A DNA stretch of 64,000 nucleotides, taken from assembly GCF_000189635.1 (NCBI RefSeq), contig NW_002476353.1:930001-994000 (forward strand), given 5' to 3'. Shown here piece by piece: positions 49,588-62,425 of this stretch. Numbering within the stretch: the stretch's first letter is position 1; each line of letters starts with the position of its first letter. This DNA is from Tetrahymena thermophila SB210 (lineage: Eukaryota > Ciliophora > Oligohymenophorea > Hymenostomatida > Tetrahymenidae). Below the pieces are notes generated by a model. It worked only from the letters and a program-made list of their open reading frames with translations. It was not told the origin of the DNA and did no database searches. Position numbers and translations under genes: made by a program.

Positions 49588-52500
49588 TCAATTTATTCTT
49601 TTAGCTTTATAATTTAAAAAAATTAAAATTATTATTTAATTTTTTATCAAAATAAATTACTTTAGCAATAGATCATAATAAGTTACAAAGCCTTTTTTCC
49701 CTGCATCAAGTTATTTAAATAAACTTATTTTATTTTATTTAAAATAAATAAATAAAACAATAAATTAATAAATATTACTTTGTAAAGGAAATAAAATCAA
49801 ATCCTCTGGAATTAGCAAAATTTAAAAGATCATTTTATGTTATTTTGCCTCTATTTTAAGAGTCTATCTTTTTATAAAGCTACTTTATTGGTAAATCTTC
49901 TTCTGAAGGTTTACATATTTAGCTAAGAGTGGATCCAAGTTCATTTATATCCAAATACCAATCCTTATTCTAAAAATTAATGAAATTCATTAAAACATAC
50001 TTGCAAATTAAAAAATTTACCATATCGGATAATTCGAAGAGTGCATTTATTTCTTTATTTAGAATAATAATAGATTGAATTTGTGGGATATACTGCTTTA
50101 CTAAAGTCTTAATAATAAAATTATTTATTTAAATTGAATTTAATAAAATAACTAAGAAGTATACTTGCATTTTGTATGTGAAATATTCTTTGGTCAGACT
50201 TTATAGAGAGAGTGAAAAATTATCAAATATTTATTCTAGGACTTATTCACAAGTAAATTTACTGAGATGATGCTTTAAAGTAGGTAGATGAAGAAGTCGC
50301 CTAGGTGTAAGTAGCTGCTATTGACTATATTTATCATCGATTTATTCACAGTCCTCTTTAGGCAAGGGAATGTTAATAGGATTTTCAAGCATAGAATTTG
50401 AATGGAAACTATAAAAATATGGCTATTGATGGTCTATGCTATGTGAAGATAAAATAGAAGCAACATTAACAACAGAGATTTTTTCACTTGTTTAATTTTA
50501 ATAGGCATTATTGGGAGTTTGCTAATCGCTTTCATCGTTAATATTTCTATTAAATTTCTCAAAATCATCTATAGAATTAAACTCATATTTACTAGCTAAA
50601 GCGTTAAATGTAAGGTTTTAGCTATTCTTTTCAAATAAAACTTGGTTACTATTTACATTATTGCTCAAATCTTAAATTGAATTACTATCAATTTAAATTT
50701 CTTATTGTTCTGACTATTTCGTTAATTATTTATATAATGTGTTATTTCCATCATTATCTTGGAAGGAATAGAATCTTCCATTCTATTAATTTAGAGTGGA
50801 ATCTAACTTGTTTAAATTTGTGTTTTAATTTTTATTGCTATTTAATTGTTGGTTTTCAATAAATATTTTATCTTTTTAGTCGTTAGAATTGATACCACAA
50901 ATAAGACCGCAATTTTTGTTTGTCTCATTATTATTATTATTATTATTATTATCTTGATAATTTTGTCTATTTGATACAATACAATCTAAATAATTTTCTG
51001 ATTGTCTCTAGGACAAATCGCTAGCTTACTAAATAGACTTATTGTTAATGTATTTACTAACTAAATCATCGACTTAGTTTTTCTTGAAGTTGCTTGCTTC
51101 ATTAAAATTGCTTCCAACACTACAATAATCTTGTTACTTACTCTGCTTTTTTATTTTATCTTCTTCGAATTTCATCTAAATTGATGGTTCTAAGTAAGAG
51201 AAGGATGAGCTATAAGCATTCATTTATGGCTATTGGTAATTTATCTAAATAGATTATTAATTTGTTTGTGCTGGAGTAGATTTAGGGATGTATCTATCTA
51301 AAATCTCCTAAATGCTAGAGTTGAATTGTATCTTATTAGAAGAAATGCTGCTATTTTACTATTATTAATTTTGGTATGATGTAGTTGGTGTGAAAGAAGT
51401 TTGTATTTCTGGAAGCTAATATGTGAGATTCAAAGGTTGTTAAACAAAAGAGTTATATTATTTTTAGTTTTTTTAGTCATCGTTTTATTGTATGTTGCAG
51501 AAAGATTGAGAATATTAATTATCAGGCTAATGTGTATTAGGAAAGCTTTACTTATCTGAAGTAAATTAAAATGGTTTAAGGCTATTTATTCTAGTATTTA
51601 TATCATACTAGTAGCTCAATTTTTTATTTTCATTTTCTATTTTAGAATTTAATGTACTCCAATCTGTAAGTAAAGAGTTAGATTATTTAGCATTTTAGCT
51701 ACTTTCAGCAGCGTTAGTATTTTAAAGTAAATAAGATGGAGTATAAGTTGATTCTCTTTAAGTTATTGGCTAACTTAAACTTTCCCTGTAACTGTAATTT
51801 CCTATACTTGATGAATCTATATTATTTTGCTTTTATTATTCAAAAGTATATATTGGTGGTGGCTAACTTATTCCATACAAATTACTTACTCCACTTTAAT
51901 AATAATTATTTTATGGAGTTTTACTTGTTGATGAGGAAGAAAAGTGAGCATAATCGTTAAAGTATGAATTATTGGTTGTAGTATTTGTAGGCTATATAGA
52001 ATTTTGAATAGAACCTAAACCATATTAGCTGACTACATTTTAAGTTTAACTACCCACTTTGTTAGCAAAGCTGAAATATTAATTTTAGGTTGAATTTTCG
52101 CTTTTTGGTGAAAGTAAATTGTTGACTCTTTCATTTATTTCTGTAAGAAGAATGCTGGTTTCTGTTTAATCTGTTCTTTTCTATTATTATTATTATTGTT
52201 ATGAAAATTGTTAGGTTTTACTCTACTAAAAAGTGTAATCTGTAGGTTCAGTTTTATTTAAATTTTAATTATTAAAATAATCATATTAAACTGCCTGAGT
52301 TTTTTATGGAGATTCTAAATAATTTTTTACAGCAGAGTTCTAATTACTATTATAAATAGGATCATCTTTTGAATCTATTTAATTTGGCTATTTTAAAGAA
52401 TACATATTGGCTAAAGAATTTTCTAACTTGTAAGATTATTTTATTGGGTCTTACAGTAAGAAATTATAGCTCATTCCATAAGAGTCTTTTTCAGAATAAG

Positions 52501-54772
52501 AACGTCCTTGTTTAACTTCACTACCATTATAGCTATAAGCTTATCCTACTAAATTAATTTAATTATTTGATTTATGAGAAGGTATAACAGGCGAAACTCC
52601 TCCATCATGCAAATGGCTGATATTCTTGTTTTCAAAAGGACTTTAGTATTTCTAGCTTGAGTTCTATTTAGATATTTAATCTATTGATTTTGCATCTGTT
52701 AATTAGTTTTATGGGAAATAACTATTTTAAGTGATACTAAAATTACCAGTTTTCTGCACTGAAGCAGAAATACTTTTATTTTACTAATCTTATTTAGTAG
52801 GTGTGTCCTACAGTGCAAAATACTCATCCTGAAATATAACATTACCATCTGTTGACTATTTTCTATTGCTGGATTCTTTATGAGAAATAAATTTGCTTGG
52901 AGATTCAAAAGTAAACATTTTTTCTTCTATTTACTAATTGTATTGCCTATTATCTTAACTAGCAATTTTTTAATTTTATGGTGTAAAATTCCTTTAGGCT
53001 TACTTGTTGTCATAACTTTTATTTGGATTGTAATTATTAGATTCAACAGTATCTAAATTGAAATTTTAATCAACAAAATTTTATTTTTAATATGAATTTT
53101 CATTAGACTTTTAGGTAGATAATTTTTGATTTTAATCTTATTTGACTTCATCTAGCTGATCATATTATTAATAATCATAATTTTAATTAGAGTTGTTCTT
53201 CTAGTTATGTTCGCTATTTAAGTAAATAGTTTCTATCCTATTAAGTGTATATGCATCAGAATTAGAGTTTATATCAAGCAAGTATGGACTTTATTGATAA
53301 GGTGTAGATTCATTTTTTATAGTATAATCCGAGACCTTGTTTGCTCTTTTTACTTCATCTTCTTTATTTTGCAAGTAAGATAGTTAATTATTATTTTATT
53401 ACTAATCTATATTCTGATTACCTATTATTTAATCTAGTTTTACTAAATTTACAGAATAATTATTATTCTAAGAAAGCTAATTTAATTATAAAAGATTTTC
53501 GCTGTTTTTATTATTAAACTATCTTTCTGTATTACTTAAAGAAGAAGTGATGGAAAATTTTCTCTCTGACTAATCCTAAGCAGCTATTCCAAAGACTTTA
53601 TTTGAGTTTTCGCTAAATACTTTTGTTTAAAATTGTTGTGGTGATAACAAATTCTATCTATTAGTCTAATATTGTGGTTAGCTTGCTGTTTATAAATCAA
53701 AGCTAAAAACATTTGCATTTAACTTTGAAGATGCTATATTTTCATTTTCTTTTTTGTTAGGTGTTTGCTTAACTGTGTCTTTTGGTGTTTATAATTTATC
53801 TTGGCTGTGAATTTATGAATTATCCTTGCTAGCGTCTTTGCTTGTATCTATATTATTTTTCTTAGTAATCTTTTTACCATCCTTGCTTTATACATTTTAT
53901 TTATTTATTGGACTCTTATGCTTAGGGGTAGGAGATTTTTTTTGCTTGTTATCTTGATTGACTGCTAAGTTATTTGCATATTTTGGAATCGAAGGTACTT
54001 TTTTCAATTTATTATGCAAATTAATTTCTTTAGGACTTATAGCTTGCTAGCTAGAATCATTTCTACTTGTTAATGAAACTGGCTATTTGCTATTTTAATC
54101 CTCATTTTTAAAATAATAGTTATTCTTTTAAACTCTTGCAGAGTTAATGTTAATAAAACCTGAGTCTGTCATAGAGACTCCCTAATTTTATAATTATGGC
54201 TTTGCTGATAATTTATTTTCAGTATGTGCTTCTTGTTATGATAGAGATCTCGGTTTTTTATCTAAAGGAGAGCTTTGATCCTTGCTAATTAACGAAACTA
54301 CTTTGCTTTAATTAATAGGCGTAGGAGCATTCAGTCTATATGTTATAAGATTTACTTTATTACTATTACCTATGTTTGTTGTAGTAGTATAAACTTGTTA
54401 CTGGTGCTAATACGATTAACTAATTTAAGTTTCTTGTGCCTTTTAATTATTCATATTATTAGTAGTAGAATTATTATTTGCGTTATTATGTTAAACCTTA
54501 TTCTAAATTCCGTTATTCTAGTTAAGGTTTTAGTGTGTACTGTTTCGTGACATTTACCTTTCACTTATAACTTGACTATTGAAGCTATCATTTTGATTTT
54601 ACTATTTATGTGTTTAAGTTTATTCCTACCATTTTTATATTTTAAAAAACGTGAATAAAAATTTCATTAGTTTTGATATTTAGTAAGTTAAACTAATTTA
54701 AAAAAGTACTCCTTCGTTTTGCTGTTGCTAATTTTTATAAGTCTTTAAGAACTTCTTGAGTTCTGTCTACAT
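49588..54772 (-). CDS. giant Q/N-rich protein ending in EF-hands, about 1645 aa
   Basis: Minus-strand exons 54772-54710, 54625-50165, 50107-50021, 49969-49779 and 49723-49588; start ATG 54772 (MQTELKKFLKTYKNQQQQ). The main exon is 4461 nt without a TGA. Residues 1 to about 1480 are Asn/Gln/Ser-rich and probably disordered, with a Lys-rich block (KKSPTPKHKSPINKQ). The last ~150 residues are folded: after YIPQIQSIIILNKEINALFE come three EF-hand-type loops, DMNKDWYLDINE (near canonical, Trp at the usual Gly), DSQNRGKITQND and DAGKKGFVTYYD (both degenerate). The domain may bind Ca2+ through the first loop. No kinase or other enzyme motif is present. The 3' end is uncertain: the frame reads on to TGA 49590-49588, but a GTAATT..AAAG intron could move the stop to 49573-49571. 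Confidence 0.82.
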
Positions 54773-56011
54773 CTAATCAATAACTAATAAAGATATTAAT
54801 TAAAAAATGAGTAGAAATAATTTTAATTGCTTCATAATTTGATAAGAATTTTACACTTTTTTTTGCTTTTAATTATTGACATAACTTGGCTGTTTCCCTC
54901 TTTAATAAGCTGTCTTAATATGTTTTTATCATCTCTTATTATTTCTGTTAAACACATTTTTATATTTAATGATTATTTAAACACTCCACATTATAAAAAA
55001 TGTAATTCAATAATAACTGAAGTAATTATTTACATTAGCATTTTTCAACCTATTCTATGTATTCAATATTTCCTGTTGAGTTGACCGCGTTACTCTTGAT
55101 ATTAATTTTTAATTCTGTCTACTTTCCTTTACCAAAAGTAAATGTGTTCATTTACTTGATTGATTGAATATATTTGTCTGCGAAAATTTCTTATTTATTG
55201 CCAGCTAAAAATTAATTAATTGAAAAAATATTGTGAATATAATTAATAATGCATGAATACGAGTTTCTGACTGACTGACTACTAATTAATTGATATATCT
55301 TTATTTCTTATTTTATTTGTGCTTAACATGAAAAAAATTTAAATTCAGCTAATTATCTTTTAAAAATTATGTTAATTATATACATTCTTGAAAAAGTCTC
55401 TTTTTCATTCACATTACAATACTTTAACCTATTTTTTCTCTTCATTTGATTTCTTTTTTTCAGTTAAAATAGTGCTGAAAATTTTATAAAAATCTTTCTT
55501 TAGCAAAGTATTTTTATTTATTTGTTAACAATTTTTTCTGAAATACATTTTAATTTTCACATTAACAATTAGATTTTTTTATATTGACATTTTTATTTTT
55601 TGATCAAACAAAATATATTTTCATTTTAAGTTTTGCTTTGAATTTATTTTTTTTAAAAAAAACATATTTTATTGTTTGTTTTTTCTATTTTAAAAATAAT
55701 TTTTATTCATGAATTGATTTTGTTTGTTTAATATTTTAGAGTTAAAAACTAAAATAGACATTTTTTCTTCCAGAAAAAAAACATTAAGCTTTCAATTAAT
55801 ATCAAAGGAATTCAAAGTAAGCATTTAGAAAATTAGAATAATTTGATTTTAGAATCGCCAAAGAAAATTTCTGGAAAACCTCTATTCTCGTTTCTAAAGC
55901 CAATCATTTAATATTAACTATATTAAAAGCAATTTAATTGGCGAAAATTACAAATTAAAAATTTTCAAAAAAAAAAAAATAGATTAAAAAAATAAGTAAC
56001 ACTTAGTTAAA
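54773..56011. other. divergent spacer
   Basis: About 1.2 kb of AT-rich, T-rich DNA between divergent genes (starts 54772 minus and 56012 plus). The 85-codon plus-strand ORF at 54827-55084 uses only TGA-free chance sequence with no start context or splice partner, and I do not accept it as a gene. Confidence 0.55.
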
Positions 56012-57347
56012 ATGGAATTTTAAAATTTAGGAAAGGTTTGCTCTATACTTCATTGCAAATAAAAAGATTTTCTACCTTATAAATGTAGTTGCTGTGAAAG
56101 AACTGTAATTAATTTATAGCTCTTTTTAAATTTTTAATATATTAATAGCCATTTAATAAAATAAAAGTATTGCCAAGATCACTTTAGATAAGAAGCTCAC
56201 GATTGCAACTAATCAGACAGATATGCAAAAAAAGCAATTGTTTGCCCATTCTGTTTATAAACTATAAAGTATAATGGATCTCATACCGAAACTGAAGCAG
56301 TAAGCAGTTATTTTTTATTTTCAATCTTGAAATAATTAAAGTAGTATCAAATAAAATTTAATAATATTGTTTCTAAAACAGTTAGATATACATTAGGCTA
56401 CAGATTGTGATTAAAAAAATAGAGACAAGATTCTGAAAGAGAAAGAAAAAATATTTTGCGAATCAGGTAAAAAATGCAAGCAAGCTCTTACTGATCTTAA
56501 TACTTTTGTCTGTAAATTATGTGATAGACAATTGTGCTTAAAACATAGAATACCTGAAGAACACGTTTGCTAGAGAATTAAAAGAGATCCTAATCAAAAA
56601 AAGATAGTTTAAGTTGAATAAAGGCTTGAGCAAATTCGTTTAGATCAATAAGTAAAAGAAAATCCAAGCGTTTTAGGTGGAGCTATTAATTAAAGGAGAG
56701 AATATAATGTAAATTCTTATCAATAATAAACAAACCAATAGTATCAAAACTAAGCAAACCATTCACAATAATCTTAGTAAGACTAGCTAAATCAGCGCAG
56801 ACAAATGATGTAAATGAGAGCTTAATAATAGTAGCAATAGCAATAAAGTAATTTAAACTAAAATCAAAATCAATAAAGCTAATAAATCTAGCAGCAAAAT
56901 ATAGGATATTGGAATGCAATTCATTCATAAAATGTTTAGCAATAAATTTAATAACCATAAGTAACCTAATAATAACAATAATAACTCTAAACAAATCAAG
57001 TAAATCAAAGAATTTAGCCTTCAAATTATAGAGAACCTTAGAGAGAGGTAATTTTTTAATTTGTCTTTATAAACTTAAGTAATTTTTAAATATAGATATG
57101 TAATGTCTGTGGAAGAAGTTTTGAAACTATAGTAGAATTGCTTTCTCATGCAGAGTAAGCTCACTAACCTTAGTAAAATAATTCAGGTAATTAAGCTTCT
57201 TAATAACAAAACACCACTACGAACAATAATAATTAAAACAATTCAAATTTAGCAAAAGAAGTTTGTGATGTTTGTGGAAAGAGTTTTAATGGGTTTGAAG
57301 AGCTTATAGCTCATGCAGAAAAAACACATTTTGTTGAAACTAATTGA
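56012..57347 (+). CDS. AN1-type and C2H2 zinc-finger protein, 380 aa
   Basis: Exons 56012-56104, 56168-56299, 56382-57047 and 57096-57347 sum to 1143 nt. The N-terminus is a ZFAND2-like AN1 finger: MEFQNLGKVCSILHCKQKDF, CSCCERTYCQDHF, HDCNQ, and CPFCLQTIK (residues about 1-70). A second AN1 finger follows (CKQALTDLNTFVCKLCDRQL, then CLKHRIPEEHVC, about 100-145). A ~150-residue Gln/Asn-rich linker leads to two C2H2 fingers, CNVCGRSFETIVELLSHAEQ..H and CDVCGKSFNGFEELIAHAEK..H. The combination of two AN1 and C2H2 fingers is known from plant stress-associated proteins (SAP11-type). Animal ZFAND2 proteins pair the AN1 fingers with ubiquitin-binding motifs and act at the proteasome. A role in protein-quality control or stress is therefore plausible but inferred. 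The third exon holds nearly all the low-complexity linker. A possible alternative 3' end is described at 57360-57719. Confidence 0.88.
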
Positions 57348-57359
57348 AATAATTTTAAA

Positions 57360-57719
57360 ATGTAATAAATCTTTATAAAATAACCTAGTTAAATAATCAA
57401 ACAAAACAAAATATTTTAAGTTTTATTCAAATTAAATTAGATTGATAACTTTGAATTATAAAAAAAATTTCAAAAATAACAAGTAATAAATCTTTAATAA
57501 TAATAATAATTAATAGATTCTTAATCAAACCTTAATCAGGCAAGGGCAAACAATAATAATAATAATAATCACAGATCAAACAAAAAGAAAGGGATACTTG
57601 AATAAATAAATTCAAAATTATAGTCTGTCATAAATTATCCTTATTTCTATGATTATCTAATTATGTTTAGCATATTTGGAGTAGGAGCATTTTAATTGTT
57701 TAAAAATATTTAAAATTGA
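57360..57719 (+). CDS. 119-codon ORF with C-terminal membrane segment
   Basis: Twelve bases after the zinc-finger stop, an ATG at 57360 opens a TGA-free frame to 57719 (119 residues). It is Gln/Asn-rich (HRSNKKKGILEQINSKLQSV) and ends in one hydrophobic segment, YDYLIMFSIFGVGAFQLF, followed by KNIQN. The composition matches the linker of the upstream gene. There is too little room for an independent promoter and 5' leader. Two readings are possible: a small separate tail-anchored protein, or the last exon of the zinc-finger gene. For the latter, an intron 57333-57440 (GTTGAA..ATTAG) would join KTHF in phase to IDNFELQKKF and remove the stop at 57345. The donor is weak, so this stays open. Confidence 0.5.
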
Positions 57720-58554
57720 ATATTTATAACTTGTATCTTCATAAACAAACATAGAAACCTAACAATTGGTAAATAAATGTATATATATATTCTATGTAAA
57801 AGTAACAATTTTCTAATATTTCTTAACTCAAATTAATATTTTGCATAAAATTAAGATAAAAAGAGATAATGCTTACTTTATTTTCAAAAAAAAAATATCG
57901 AGTTCAAATAAAATTAATTTAATATTAAAATAATAAACTAAATAAAATATTTTTAAATTAAATAAATTGTAATTATAATAACTAAATTATAATTTATTTT
58001 CAAAATAAATAAGCTTTTTTGCAATTAATTAATTGTATATATTTGAAAAGATTTAAATAAAAAAGATCATTTATGATAATAATAAGAAAAGAAATTAAAA
58101 TTTATTGAATTTAAGTGATTTGATATTCTTTAAATTTCAAATATATTTTATTTTTCCTCTAATATAAGGAAATAATTAAATAAAAATATTTTTTAAAAGT
58201 TGAAAGTAAAATCTAATTATCATTATTAATATTAGAAAAAAGAATATTTATAGATTATTTTTTTATTTATTTAAAAGAAAATTTGTAATTTAAAAATAAA
58301 TTTATTTATTTTATATTAATTTGATAAATTAAATAAATTTTACTCTAATTCTTTATTTTAAAAATAAGAATGATAATTATTGATAAGGAACTAATTTTAA
58401 GAGATTTTATATTTTTAAACTCTTAATCTATTTTTCTAAAAATAAAAACGAAATAATTCATAAAATAAAGAGTAAAATAAATTTTTAATATCAAATATTA
58501 ACAAAAAAAAACATATAAATTTTATTTTTTTTATAAAATAAATAAATATTTCTA
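57720..58554. other. convergent spacer
   Basis: AT-rich DNA between converging genes, with long A/T homopolymers. No gene or RNA recognised. Confidence 0.6.
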
Positions 58555-60860
58555 TCAATTTATTTCAGCTAATTTTAACGAAGAAAATATTCTCTGATCT
58601 ACCTAACTTAAATCTGAGCTTTAATGATATCTATCTATAAATTCATGCAAATATTTTATTTGCAACTCTTCAGACTATGATATTGAAAACAATTTTTCAA
58701 AGTGACTAGTTGAATATTTTTTAGATGCTTTATAAATTAAAATAAATTATAATTAAGAAATTAAAAAAATATTTTACTTTAATTTGATTGATGTTTTGTG
58801 ATATCTGAATTTGCTTCTTACTAAGCAAAAAAATCAGAAAATCCAATCATTTTTATTGCAGCATATTAATCTTTACTTAGAAGGATCATTACTGCTTTTT
58901 TTAAGAAAAGAATATCTGAATAAAGCTAGAAAATATCTAGTCCTTTTTCTATCTGTTAAATAATTATTTTTCTAGCTTTAGGATCTAACCCAGAATTCTA
59001 AATGTATTCATTTTTTTTCCAAATCCTATTTAATAAATGAAAAATAAATTAATGTTTTAGTTTTTATTAATTAAATAAAAAAGTATAAATAATTCTTCGT
59101 TACCTTATTCCAAATATAATTTTTCTTATTTTCTATGATATAGGATAGTTATGAACTGCTTTTATTGATTAAGTAATTAAGTTTATGTAATTATTTTTTA
59201 CATTTTTCTCTTTTTTAGCATTTAATTCACAAATTTCTTTTGGAGAAATGTTTTATTCTTTAAATTAAAATGATTTTTTTTAAGTAATCATTTTTCTTTA
59301 ATCGAAATTCAACTGTCTAGGATAAATATCGCTATTTTATGTATTATTAATAAGTGATTTTGGTGAATTAATTACTGTTTCTAAAAATTTAGTTTCAATT
59401 TATTGAGACTAATCTCTTTCTAATTTTTAGAGATCCTCAGATTTTTAAGAGCCAATCATTTATTCTTAAAGCAGAATATTATTTTGATTTGTTTAGATTT
59501 TCTACTCTTTAATGTTTTATTATGTGTTTTCTATAATTTAATCCTTTTAGTCACAATCAGTGTATTTACAGTTTACATTTAACTAAAATATTTAAGAATC
59601 TGAGGAGAAAACAGATTTTCTAGAAGATTTTGTTATTATTGAAGGAACAAAGTTAGCTTAGCATTGATCATTCTATATTTATTCCTCTATGTTTTCTTTA
59701 TTATCATTGGGTTTTTATTACAGTTGCAATTAAACATTTTCTATTTTTTCGCCTTTCTAGGCTTCCTTGTTACATTAAAATAACTTATTTAACTTCAAAA
59801 TTTTTTAATATGTTTGTTAATACATATTCTGTAAGTAAAAAATGAAAAAATCCTCTCTAATTAGCTACTCTGAAAAGTATCTTCCAATAAAACCAACACA
59901 CATCAAGACTGCTAACGTACTATTACAAAGAGCTAAAATTTCAGGTATTGTTGGGTATTCAATTGTAAAATGCTAAACAATTTCATCTACTTCAATCGTT
60001 GCTTACATAAATACTCCTAAACCTGTTTATGCTTAGAGAGTTTTTAGATCTTGTGTCTAAGTGTCTGAAGTATATGAAATAGGAGAAGAGAAAGAACTTT
60101 CTTTCTAAATAACAGCTCCTTATTTTATTGTAGTGATTTATTTTTATGTCTTATATGTTTTTAAGCTGAACATAGTTGGTGATAAACGAATATAATTATT
60201 TCTATAATTTACTTATATCTAGTTTGATGAAGTATTGTACTGAGATGACAATAACTTTAGATTAAAATCAGCTTAAGGGTATGTGACAAGAGATTCTATT
60301 TCTTCAGGACTTGCACAGTTATCAGGTACAGTTGTCTTCCAAGCATCTGTATCTTAGCATTTATATCCAAGGATAACTAAATTACAGCGATAATTACTTT
60401 GAGCACGAAAAGATAAAGTGTAGTTTTAAACCTTAGAAAAGTCAATACAATTAAATCCACTTAATTATTATCCCGGGCATTCATAGGTGTCTAATTTAAC
60501 CACTGAATAATCAGTATTGTTGATAATTTATAAATATACCTAAAAGACCAAGTATGTTTTATTTTGCTAAGCTTACACAGTATCTAAGCTGAGATATTAT
60601 TTTGGCCAAAAGTTGAACCCAACAAGATCATTTCGAAAGTCCATATCTATATCACTTTCTGTGATAAAGCTTTATGCTCTAAACTTAGGGTCAATTAAAT
60701 TATTCAGATACTGATAAAGTAAGTATAAGAAGTATGAAAGAGCAATCAAAATGACAGAGACAGACAAGAAGGCTCCAACAAGAGTTCTCTTTCTTAATCT
60801 TTATTTACCTAAATTAAATTAAAAGGAAGTTGAAAATATGTCAAAGTTTGTTATATTCAT
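58555..60860 (-). CDS. two-pass transmembrane protein, 725 aa
   Basis: Minus-strand exons 60860-59104, 59025-58778 and 58727-58555 sum to 2178 nt; start ATG 60860, stop TGA 58557-58555. It begins MNITNFDIFSTSFQFNLGKQ. A first membrane segment lies at about residues 28-53 (TLVGAFLSVSVILIALSYFL). An outer domain of about 330 residues follows, with NxT/NxS sites and paired cysteines (YECPG, FNCID, YRCNL, GYKCQD). A second membrane segment is at about 375-400 (PEILALCNSTLAVLMCVGFI). The inner C-terminal half is Lys/Gln/Glu-rich with a helical end (LDPKARKIIIQQIEKGLDIF, KAVMILLSKDQYAAIKMIGF). This arrangement is typical of a large set of unnamed Tetrahymena transmembrane proteins; function unknown. 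An apparent extra intron near 59158-59201 was rejected because reading straight through keeps the phase of the next junction. Confidence 0.82.
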
Positions 60861-62425
60861 TTCAATTTTTATTTTTTTTAAAGTAATTTTTTATTTTTAA
60901 TTTTCAAATTCCTCCGAATTTATAACAAAAAAATAACCAAATAAATAAATAAATTAACTAAAATTAACTTTAAGTTTTATCTGAAAGCTTTAATTTAAAA
61001 ATTATGTAAATATTTTTGTAATATTTGATAAGTTTGTTGTTTTTTTGTAATAAAAAATATAATCATCATGAAATTTTTTCTCACTTAATTATACTTTAAG
61101 TTTTTTTTTCATACTTTTTTATTCTTGTAATTTAATAAAGTAGTAAGTGATGAAATAAAGTTATTTCATTTATCTTGAATATATTTTTTTCATTTAAAAA
61201 TAAAACAAATTAGCATTTCTTATTTGTTGATTTTGAAAATACCTTGATTTGTCATTTAAAATGATTCAGAACTGATTTTTTTTTTAAATAAATTAAAAAA
61301 TAAAATAAAATTTTCTTTCTAACAAGAGGTTTGTATGTATTTTAAATATATTTTTTAGAAGCCTAGATATCATACATTCTATGTAATAAAACTTATTTTA
61401 TTTTTATTTAGAGATAATTACTTTTAACTTAAAAGTAATATTAATTGATTACTCTATTAAATTTGAATATATTTATATTTAGAATGCACTAAACATTTAC
61501 CAAATTTCGCCAAACAATTATATAAATTTCTATTAAAATTTATACATATTTAGACAAAGCATTTTAAAAATGTTATAATTTTGGATAAAATGACTAAGCC
61601 TTTTTTAGAATTGTCAAAAAACATAATTACGAAATTAATAACAGTTTTATTGACTATTTCCAGAAAATTGATAAAAATTAGAAAAAATATCATGTAGATT
61701 CTAATAAATTTTTTCAATTCTTAAAAAAGTAAATTTCAATTTAAAATAGTAATTAATGGAGTAATTGTTTTTGATTAACCTATTCAAGTAAATTTTTATC
61801 GTGAAAGAATTGCTGAAATAAATTTCAAATCTAATAAATAAATAAATTAAAATGTCATTATTATTTTAAATTAATTTTTATATAAAAAATACCATAATCT
61901 AAAATAAATAAATTCTTTTTATCAAAGTTAAAGTCTCAAACTTGAGAGATTATTACATTTTGATTGAGCAAAATCTAGTCTGATAGTTCTCCCTCACAAA
62001 ATTAACTGAGGCCTTTTAAATATTTTATAAAATACAATTACTTTAATGAAAAATATATTTGTAACAAATTTATTAATAATTAAAGAAAGATAAAATAAAA
62101 TTAAGAAAATAAATAAAACAAACATAAACTAAGTTAAAAATATACTCATTTGTTTTTTAAAAATAATCTTCTGCACGCACATTATCAAATAATATACTAA
62201 AATAATTCTTTATAAAGTATTAGAATTAGTCTTGATAATTTATTAATAATTATTTTGAATTATTTATAAAATCATATATTTTTTTATAATTATTGTGTGT
62301 TTTTCAATTTTTAAACGAAAAATTAGAAAAATTTTATTTTTGTTAATTTTGTAATTTTAAAGAAATAAATTTTAGAATAATTTTTTTACAAGATATAAAA
62401 ACTAGAATTTAAAATATATAAATAT
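60861..62425. other. spacer
   Basis: About 1.6 kb of AT-rich DNA between two tandem minus-strand genes. It should include the promoter of the membrane-protein gene and the 3' end of the transporter. Nothing else seen. Confidence 0.55.

Noticed and set aside
54827-55084. 85-residue hydrophobic plus-strand ORF
   Set aside because: It is AT-driven Ile/Leu/Phe text in a divergent spacer, without start context or homology.
59158-59201. Extra intron in the two-pass membrane protein
   Set aside because: Splicing it puts the next exon in the wrong phase; reading straight through keeps phase and gives 725 residues.
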